From Platanthera guangdongensis (taxonomy: Eukaryota; Streptophyta; Magnoliopsida; Asparagales; Orchidaceae): a DNA stretch of 64,000 bases. Shown here piece after piece: positions 56,463-64,000 of the stretch. The notes under the pieces were generated by a model that saw nothing but the letters and a program-made list of their open reading frames with translations, was not told the DNA's origin and did no database searches. The stretch spans positions 237,638,453 through 237,702,452 of the forward strand of contig CM077158.1 in NCBI GenBank assembly GCA_039583875.1. Direction: 5' to 3'. A program made the position numbers and the translations under genes. The stretch's first letter is position 1. Each line of letters starts with the position of its first letter.

Positions 56463-57379
56463 TCATTTACCTTGAGTTGCGACGTGGGCACTACCTGAAG
56501 ACATGACTACAGAGGCGGACGGCTTCGAAGAGGAAGTGGAAACGTCGTCAGATGATCGAAGATGAGGATGCTTCTTCCAACAACGATCAACTGTGTGGCC
56601 GGTGCGGCCACAGTGAGAGCAAAGAAAGCGGGAAGCACTGCGGTCGCTGGAGGGGAGGTGGCGGCCACCAGAGCCGCTTCGCTGAGTATGATGAGCGGAG
56701 TTGTCCAATTGAGGAGGGGAGGATAACAGCGGACGTTGGAGCAAAAATGTAACATCAGCGATGCGGACAGCGGTGGCATTCAGGGTGGGAGACTCCGCCT
56801 CACCAAGGATCTGTTGACGTATCATGTCATACGACTCGGGAAGTCGGAGAAGATAAAACACAACCAGAAGCTCCTGGAAGTATTTGTGTTGCTCAGCAAG
56901 ATCAGTAGAGAAGGGGCGATTTTGAAGAATTTCGGCTCCGAGAGCCTGAACTTGCTGGTAAGCAGCCACTGGAGACATGGAGGGACGGGCAAAGAGGTCC
57001 GCATATAAATTATAGATGCGAGACGTCTGAGCCCCCTTTGAGTAAAGAGCGGCAAGTGTAGCCAAGCGGCCTTGACGGTTTCATCATGACGGATGACCGG
57101 CAGGCATTCATCAGAGAGGTCGTTAGCCAGCCATGTGCGGACAAGAGCATCGCTGGCATCCCAGTCGTCAAAGAGAGGGGAATCATGCGGAAGAGGGTCA
57201 TCTGTGAGATGATGACGTTTGCGTTGAGAGCGGAGTAGAAAGGTGAAGGAGACACTCCAATCTGGATAGTTGGGACCAATAAGCATGGAAGTGGTGCCAA
57301 GATTACCAGAAGGATTGGGAGGTGTAGGAGGATGAGCGGCAACGGGAGTAGTAGCGGTGGAGATATCGGAGTTGGCCAT
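56463..57379 (-). pseudogene. Copia gag (nested element)
   Basis: It starts MANSDISTATTPVAAHPPTP at 57,379. The capsid part includes LIGPNYPDWSVSF and, in another frame after about 57,060, YNLYADLFARPSMSPVAAYQ. A single zinc knuckle CSHCGRTGHTVDRC lies near the end (about 56,590). The frame shift makes it non-functional. Confidence 0.85.
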
Positions 57380-57867
57380 AGAAGAAAGCAACGAGAGAAA
57401 CAAGTCGCGGCTAGAAGAAGAAGTCGCTAGAAGGAGAGCGGCTAAGGAGGTTGCAGCGACTTAAGGACAGGTCGCAACGACAAAGAAGAAGAGAGCGGCT
57501 AGAACAGGTCGCGGCGACTTAAGGACGGGTCGCGACGACAAAGAAGAGGAGAGCGGCTAGAACAGGTCGCGACGACTTAAGGACAGGTCGCGGCGACAAA
57601 GAAGAGGAGCGGCTAGAAAAGGGGAGCCGACGACTAAGCAAAGTGTGCGGCAAGAAAGAGAAAGCAAGAGGTCGCAAAGAGAAAGGGCAGTAACAGGGAG
57701 AATCAAGCCGCGCGAACAGGGCAACGGTCAGAAGAGGAATCAACCCGCGAAGACAGGTCGCGGGAAGAAGAAACAAGTCGCGAAGACAGGTTGCGGGAAG
57801 AAACAAGCCGCGCGGACAGAGAGCGCTCACACAATCAGGAGGAAATGACCGAGTCCCTCTGATACCA
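57380..57867 (-). other. Leader of the nested copia element
   Basis: There is no gene here. The plus strand has repeated CGGCTAGA, GGTCGC(G/A)(G/A)CGAC and AGGACAGGTCGC words, a short direct-repeat structure between primer site and gag. The same words recur three to five times between 57,400 and 57,800. Confidence 0.6.
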
Positions 57868-58296
57868 TGTGCCAACAGGAAAAAGCAGACCAAAAATTTG
57901 GAGTAATACAAATTTTATTATTCAAAAAAGGTATCAATTACAATGGTATAGCCTCACTTTTATAGAATGAAGGATATGAGAGAGATAACAATTAAACAAT
58001 GTGGGAATAAAAATTTACAACTATATGCGGCTTTACAAATAGACAAACCGGACAGGTCGTGCGGTTAGACAAGCCGGCTAACCGTCCGACAACCAACAGA
58101 AGAAGAACCAGTACCACAGAGAGCAAGCCGCCACAGGAGACTGCTAGACCGCCCGGTCTCCAAGTCGTCTGAGACAAACCGCCAGACCGCTGGGATACCA
58201 GACAGCAACAGCCCGACAGACAGGCCGGCTAGGATAAACCGTCAGACCGCCCGGTCTCCAAACAGCAACAGACCATCTGGCCTCCATACTGCAACA
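57868..58296 (-). repeat. 5' LTR of the nested copia element
   Basis: 429 bp, the same length as the partner, with TGTGCCAACAGG at its left edge beside the primer site. It differs from the partner at many positions, so this insertion is not recent. Confidence 0.88.
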
Positions 58297-58301
58297 ACGA
58301 C

Positions 58302-58865
58302 CAAGAATTTACTCATATAGGGTCGCAGAACCTGAGTCATCACCCTTATAAATGTAACCAACCACTCTTATAAGTCGTCATTTGTCTTGAAGGTCGTCTT
58401 CCACTCATCCCCCTCTCTAACTCTAATTTGGTGGTACTCATTGCGAAGATCGATCTTCGAAAAGATTTGGGCACCAACCATCGAATCCAGAAGATCATTG
58501 AGGCGGAGAATCGAAAAACGATACTTCAACGTGATATTATTTATGGCATGGTTATCAATGCACATGTGTCAACTCTCGTCCTTCTTTGGAGTAAGAAGGG
58601 TCGGTAGGGCACATGGACTCAAACTCTCTCGTATAAACTTCTTCCGCAGAAGATCATCGACTTGCCGCTTTAGCTCGGCATGCTCAGTCGGATTTAAGCG
58701 ATAATGCGGAAGATTGGGCAAAGATGCCCCAGGGATCAGGTCAATCGCATGTTGGATGTCCCTCAGTGGGGGAAGCTCCTCAGGCATAATGTCAATAAAA
58801 TCATCCATCAACTGTCGAACATCCAGATCAGTAATTTTGGCCTCGTAAGGGGTCTTGGCCGCCAA
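58302..58865 (-). pseudogene. Chromovirus reverse transcriptase, N-terminal half
   Basis: It reads [39 protein letters not shown] and, after a stop, [20 protein letters not shown] and [20 protein letters not shown], then TQVLRPYMSKFLVV at the copia target site. These are the fingers and palm blocks of gypsy reverse transcriptase. In relatives LP..P..GLPP and KIDLRSGYHQI are found in the same places. Confidence 0.88.
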
Positions 58866-58919
58866 CGTGGTCGCTACAATAAATATGATCGCAGTCTCTA
58901 TGCTCTCTCAGGAAATCAC

Positions 58920-59330
58920 CCCTCCTCAAGATATGCAGGGGTATCGACGATCCCGCGCGAACTGACGAGTCAACCTTGCCCTTGGGAGGATCCCTGGGCT
59001 GAGTCGGGGTAAGAGTATCTTTCGACACTTGTCGAAGAATACGCACGTGTTGGAACGACCATAACACATGGCGTCACGATCGTAAATCCAGGGTTTTCCT
59101 AGAAGAATGTGAGCAACATCCATAGGGATAACGTCGCACCAAACCTGGTCCTCAGTGGACGCTAATCGGATCGGCACCAGACACCGGTGTGTAACTTGAA
59201 TGGTGGACTTGTCCACCCATAAGACACGATACGGATGAGGATGGGGCTCAGCAGTAAGCTGCATCCACTCCAACTCTTTCCTAACAATAATATTTACGCA
59301 AATACCACTATCGATGGCGAGCTTGCAGGG
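58920..59330 (-). pseudogene. Chromovirus aspartic protease
   Basis: The active-site block reads LAIDSGICVNII, so Asp-Ser-Gly is kept, though the following residues differ from relatives (usually GSxxNVVS). The rest continues as LGKPWIYDRDAMCYG, the conserved end of gypsy proteases. Frames are broken on both sides, near 59,270 and 58,900. Confidence 0.75.
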
Positions 59331-59428
59331 TCCTCCTGCACTCGGGAAATAAGTGAAAACGATAGTGGTGTGGCGCCAATCCTCCTCAGCACGTCGGGTG
59401 TGGAGGATGCGACGAAGGACTCCTACTT

Positions 59429-60772
59429 CTAGCGATCTCTCAGCATCGCTGTCTCATCCATCCTCAACAACAGCAGTAATCTCCTCAGTGGCGACGTCCT
59501 CAGACTCAGCGCTGGGCTCGCCAGAATCCTCATCAGCAAGTTCCTGGTAAGGCATTGCGCTGCAAAATGCCCTCTGTCGGAACAATGATAACATTGGACG
59601 CCCCCAGGTTTGGGGCCTCCAGGAATAATAGCTTTCCCTGTCGCGTCTGTGGGAGCGCGAGGGGTGGCAGAAGTCGTGGCAGGGATGGGCTTCCTAAATG
59701 TGGTAGCATCGGGTCTAGTGGAAGCATGTCTCAGGCCGGCTGAGCGCAAATATTGCTCGTATTTGAGGGCAAGCTGAAAGACCTGCTCAACCGACTCCAT
59801 CCTATGGGGAATCAGTTCCCTTCGAATGTCTGATCTAAGGCCCGCACGAAAGCGTAAGGCAGTGGCAATGGGCTCCTCCATAATGTCGCTACGAACTACG
59901 AGTTCGTCAAATCGAGACATGTAATCAGCAACAGAAAGAGTACCCTGACGTAGCGCGTACAACTGATCTAAAAGTTGATCTCAATAGGAAGCAGAAAGAT
60001 ACTTATCTTATAAGCGCTGCTTCATCTCATCCCATCGGGTAATGGGGTAGTAGTCATCACGCTCCAAAGATCTCTCCAGACTCGACCAATATATCTTTGC
60101 TTGGCCAATTAGTTTCATCTTCACGAACTGTACTCGCCTCTCGCCGCTTATCTCGAACCAGTCAACGTAGTGGTCCATGTCCATGAGTCAATCACTAAAC
60201 GCCTTCGGATCCAGATGACCATCGAAGGTGGGAGCATCAATACGGATTCGTCCGGTGATGTCATCCTCCTCTGGAGTCATCCTACGTCGTGGCTCACGGT
60301 GGACACTGTACTCCTCATCATAATCATATCGTGCTCGCTCTCTACGACGAGGTGGGGGAGGACAAGGTTCATCAGGTGGATGGTGATTTCTCCCTGGGTC
60401 TCTCCGATACTCATATTCACGACGATAATTCCCTCTCGGAGGGATCTCGGCGTGGAACGTCTCTACCACATCTCTCGGGAGGTGGTGTGGCATCTCGTGA
60501 ATCCTCGTGAGGCTCCTCATTATGGGAAGGGGGCACTCGACCTCTAGGTGTCTCTAACTGATCAACCCTCTTGCTGACCCTGGCAATATCACTTCTAAGT
60601 GTGTCAAATTGGACACTCATTCGATCAAATCGATTAAGTACAAGCCTTTGGAATTCCGCGAGCGTCATGTCCGCCTGAGAGCTAGCGGTCCTATCGTCGG
60701 GGTGAATGTGACTCGACATGGACTGACGATAATCCCTACCACTATGTAACATGCAATGACCCCAACCTAGGC
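59429..60772 (-). pseudogene. Chromovirus gag
   Basis: The N-terminal part (60,772-60,188, two frames) has a coiled-coil-like start, an Arg/Pro/Asp-rich stretch and IRIDAPTFDGHLDPKAFSD. The capsid continues in another frame with DMDHYVDWFEISGERRVQFV, then ALRQGTLSVADYMSRFDEL and FRAGLRSDIRRELI. A single zinc knuckle CYHCSDRGHFAAQC lies at about 59,545-59,590. Stops near 60,188 and 59,965 break the frame. Confidence 0.85.
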
Positions 60773-60786
60773 CTCTGATACCAATT

Positions 60787-62785
60787 TGATGCAGTGGTAA
60801 ATAGGGGTGCGAGCGGTTCGGTTTGGGTCGATTTGGAGCCAAACCGAGACCGAACCGCCATGCCTCGGTTTTTGGTTTGTCCAAACCGACCCAAACCGAA
60901 CAGAGTCGGTTCGGTTCAAAGTTTGTTCGGTTTTAGTCGGTTTTTTGCGGTTCGGTGTCGGTTTTCTGCGAACAAACATAATCAAGTGTTATTTGTTGGA
61001 TCGGTCATCATCTTTTTACTAATTTCATAATCTTTATCAACTGAAGGTTTATATTAAATAAATAGCATACAATTTTTTTGAGTACAGGTCAGAGAGAGTT
61101 TATTAAATCCACATCACACACACAAACAACTATTATATTCATGCATTTGTAGACATGCAGAGTTTGGGTATATTGAGCCAAACCTTCCTTATGACATCCC
61201 ACAATTCTCTATAATAACAAACCTAAGGAGAAGGGTCAGAAAAATCTCATCAAGCACGGAGATGGGGAAAGTGAACTTGGTTGTAGACCCAAAGATAATC
61301 TGAAAGTTGCTCGATCAAATACACCCCAAAACAGTGGTGAAATGTCCGGTTCGGTTCGGTTTAGTCGGTTTTCACAACTTGAAAACCGACCCGAACCGAT
61401 AAGCCTTCGGTTTTCAAAAGCTCCAAAACGAACCGACACAGACCGAGCGGCTCGGTTTCAAAGTCGGTGCGATTCGGTCGGTTCGGTCGGTTCTGTCAAT
61501 TTAGTCGTTTTCGGTTTTCGTTCCTCACCCCTGGGTGGTAAGGCAGACACGGGGTGAACTCGCTAAATGCAGCCTAAAATGTAATGCAGTGTAATGTTAG
61601 TGCGATAGTGGTCCGCTCAAAATTGCAGCGACTAATTAATTATTATATGATATTCAGCAGGACACGTGCAGACAATTAATTAATTAATTAATTAATGGAT
61701 GACAAAATATGAATTTAGCAAACGAGAAGAGTGCAATTACTTTTAAGCATGTGCAGAAGAAGCCCTGCAAGTCATATGACGGATAATACTAATAGCAACA
61801 CAAGTAAACATCAACTAAACAGTACAGGTGCCAAATAAACAACATTAAAGGACAAGAACATTTACCTCCATTCACAAATACAGGCGGCGGCGGTTGTTGG
61901 CGGGCATCCAAGGTCTCGGTAACGTCGGAGTTGGCGGATCTGAAGTGGATGTTGGAATTAAGGTTCAGGAGGTTGTGTGGGGGGAAGATGGGTTGGCTGG
62001 ACAGTGGTGGTGGGCTTAGGTGGGGATTGAAAGGACAATGGAAGAGGGAATAGTGTTTTTAATTTTTGAACAGTTGCTGGGAAATTAAAAGATGCGGGCC
62101 TGGATAGCAGGGAACAGGGGAGGCGGAAGAAGTGGGAGAGAGCTTGGACTGGACGGTTAATGGTGCGGGGGGAGACCTGATGGAGAAGGGTTTCTAGAGT
62201 GATTTCGTGGTGGACGGTTAATGGTGCGGGGGGAGACCTGATGGAGAAGGGTTTCTAGAGTGATTTCGTGGAGGAAGAAGATGGGGGTGGGGGTGGGGGG
62301 CGGATCTAGGTTTCTGGCGAGGAGGGAGGCCGGGACGGGGAGAATGCGGCTTTGGCTACAGGGACTCGATGGGAGAAAGTGGGAGTTGCTTGGTCGCTAG
62401 TGGACGAAGGAGGAGGCAGGGAAGAGTTGGTCGGCGTCACACCGGAAGCGGAGGAGGGAAGGAATCGAACCTTCGGGACCGAGCGGTTCCTGGAATTTCT
62501 CCAAAACCATCGATACCACTCCCCCATGAACCGACGGCATATAAAGCCCTAATAATAACTGCATAGTGTAACTGAAGAAATAAAACTCAAATAAAACCAC
62601 TCGAATCGGAGGGCTCACAATGTTTGGTCCGATCGAGGGGTAAATACAACTCCAAATAAAACATAAAATACAAAAATGACTAGAAACGATCATTCGGACG
62701 CGACCACGGACTCTGATAACCCGTCCGGAGAGCGGATCACCACCTCCTACGGGTATACACGTGTGTCGATCGTGGCGTGCCGTCA
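60787..62785 (-). repeat. 5' LTR of the chromovirus, with insertion
   Basis: Without the 734-bp insertion and its 7-bp duplication it is about 1,258 bp, longer than the partner's 1,180. Most of the difference is a 61-bp tandem duplication at 62,151-62,272 (GGACGGTTAATGGTGCGGGG twice). Confidence 0.9.
60801..61534. mobile_element. hAT-like element rich in AACCG/CGGTT
   Basis: It begins ATAGGGGTGCGAGCGG and ends CCTCACCCCTGG, so inverted ends are of the (C/T)AGGGGTG type common in hAT elements. The duplicated flank GTGGTAA (60,794-60,800 and 61,535-61,541) and the uninterrupted other LTR prove the insertion. Both arms (60,801-60,975 and 61,339-61,534) are dense in TCGGTT/AACCGA; the middle is AT-rich. 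It has no coding capacity and needs a transposase from elsewhere. Confidence 0.8.
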
Positions 62786-62790
62786 AGTAT

Positions 62791-63190
62791 GATAAAAAAA
62801 ATTGTTTTCAAAAAATCTATTTGGAATTTAGAAAATTCGTTATGCATCCACTATTATATTATAAGATAGAAAAATTGAGAAGAGCTTCTCCAATATCATT
62901 TCATTTTCTACTTTGTAATTAACATGACTCCTCACATATCTCACCCCCCACCCCTCCTACAAGGGCTACATGTACATTTAAATCATGGATACAGACTCAA
63001 TCATTTAATGATAACTACCCTTTCCATAATTAACTTAACAATCATAATCTCTTAGTATCACTAATCACATTCACCTTCACAAGTCAATCCTCCAACTCCT
63101 AACCACTATTGCTACAATACTTTCTTGTTGATCTTCAGAAAATATAATAACTTATGAATTCTCCAATACATTCATATTACTTCCATCCGC
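62791..63190. other. AT-rich DNA, nothing recognised
   Basis: No reading frame, exon of VDAC or element end was recognised between the chromovirus and the tandem repeat. Confidence 0.5.
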
Positions 63191-64000
63191 ATTGATAACC
63201 ATGTCACTTTTTTTCGTGAGAGTGCAAGTGCAGTTGAGCTGTGATTCCAAACTATGAATCCCCTCCTTGTTCATCACAACACCATTGTCACCAAAAGATA
63301 TAAAATGAGGTATGCCACCTTGAAGTGATATCTCCTAGGCAATCATTTACCACTTCTTATCACAACCACCTTAATTCATAACTCGTACTATCTATAGTTT
63401 ACCACAGATTTTACAATGAAGCAACAAAAATACTCCTAAAATTCCGGCATGGGGTGCAAAGTGTCAATGGTAATGTATTTTGAGGGTGCAAAGTGCCAAA
63501 TTTCAACTTTCGGGTCAAAACCCCATATTTCAGGGGTGCAAAGTGCCAAAAAACCCTAGATAACAATCATGCCACTTTTTTCATGGAGTGCAGCTGAGGT
63601 GTGATTCCAAACTATGAACCCCCTCATTGTTCATCATAGCGCCATTGTCACCACAAGATATAAAATGAGGTATGTCACATTGAAGTGATATCTCCTAGGC
63701 AATCATTTACCATTTCTTATCACAACCGTCTTAATTCATAACTCGTACTATCTGTAGTTTACCACAGATTTTACAATGAAACAAAAAAATACCACTAAAA
63801 TTCCGGCCTAGGTTGCAAAGTGTCAATGGTAATGTATTTTGGGGGTGCAAAATGCCAAATTTAAACTTTTGAAAAGCAAAGCGTCAAAACCCCTATTTCA
63901 GGGGTGCAAAGTGCCAAAAACCCTAGATAACAACCATGTCATTTTTTCATGAGTGCAGTTAAGTTGTGATTCCATGAATACCCTCCTTATTCATCACAAC
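63190..64000 (+). repeat. Tandem repeat, unit about 367 bp (2.2 copies, runs off the window)
   Basis: The word ATGTCAC/ATGCCAC/ATGTCAT occurs at 63,201, 63,569 and 63,936, spacing 368 and 367. Each unit includes TGTGATTCCAAACTATGAA, GTGATATCTCCTAGGCAATC and CACAGATTTTACAATGAA, and ends with GGGGTGCAAAGTGCCAAA. Within a unit, GGTGCAAAGTGCCAAA-like words also repeat two or three times. Confidence 0.9.

Larger units (their letters stand above)
53430..58296 (-). mobile_element. Ty1/copia element inside the chromovirus, 4.87 kb
   Basis: Both LTRs are exactly 429 bp (53,430-53,858 and 57,868-58,296). The target duplication ACGAC (53,425-53,429 and 58,297-58,301) is perfect. The primer-site reverse CTCTGATACCA is at 57,857-57,867 and the reverse purine tract CTCCCCCTCAAACTGG at 53,859. 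Gag, part of protease, integrase core, reverse transcriptase and RNase H are present in copia order. An internal deletion removes the rest of protease and the integrase zinc domain. It is defective. Confidence 0.93.
49576..62785 (-). mobile_element. Ty3/gypsy chromovirus, complete outline, with nested insertions
   Basis: LTRs at 49,576-50,755 and 60,787-62,785 begin TGATGCAGTGG and end CCGTCA on the plus strand. The target duplication AGTAT is perfect (49,571-49,575 and 62,786-62,790). On the minus strand the order is gag, protease, reverse transcriptase, RNase H, integrase and a chromodomain, so it is a chromovirus. The reverse of the tRNA-Met primer site (CTCTGATACCA) is at 60,773-60,783 and the reverse purine tract at 50,756. 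Stops and shifts in every domain make it inactive. It contains a copia element (53,430-58,296) and a hAT-like element (60,801-61,534). Confidence 0.92.

Overview
This is plant nuclear DNA, very probably from a flowering plant. It holds parts of two ordinary plant genes with introns, buried in nested LTR retrotransposons. No bacterial-type gene, operon or RNA gene was seen. Nothing in the window fixes the species.

Layout. (1) 1-20,530: remains of a minus-strand Ty3/gypsy element of the Tat type. Its gag is split twice: by a nearly intact SIRE-type Ty1/copia element on the plus strand (3,894-17,115, target duplication GAACC) and by a solo gypsy LTR (17,572-19,776, target duplication TCCTT). (2) 20,531-28,599: a second Tat-type fragment on the plus strand, another solo LTR (22,712-24,886), LTR pieces, and a truncated gypsy element whose LTR ends at 28,599. 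(3) 28,750-37,330: a HIR gene (hypersensitive-induced reaction protein, SPFH/prohibitin family), with a probable promoter and leader exon near 28,750-28,994 and four coding exons. (4) 37,480-38,050: a minisatellite between two convergent genes. (5) 39,007-47,832: the last four coding exons of a minus-strand mitochondrial porin (VDAC) gene. Its last intron holds a decayed copia element, a gypsy deletion derivative and foldback elements. (6) 49,576-62,785: a chromovirus (gypsy with a chromodomain, minus strand, target duplication AGTAT). A 4.9-kb copia element is inserted in its reverse transcriptase and a hAT-like element in its LTR. It lies upstream of the visible VDAC exons, so it is probably inside a VDAC intron. 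(7) 63,190-64,000: a tandem repeat of about 367 bp that runs off the window.

The most unusual signal is in the SIRE-type element. The exact 10-base palindrome GTGTCGACAC occurs 29 times in the 5' LTR, in a matching array in the 3' LTR, and about a dozen times between pol and a long extra reading frame of about 946 codons. The solo LTR in the same host element also carries TGTCGACA, mixed with ACACG/CGTGT palindromes. The mobile elements do not work as a pathway. Their nesting gives an insertion history, and the two host genes are what remains of the ordinary gene space.
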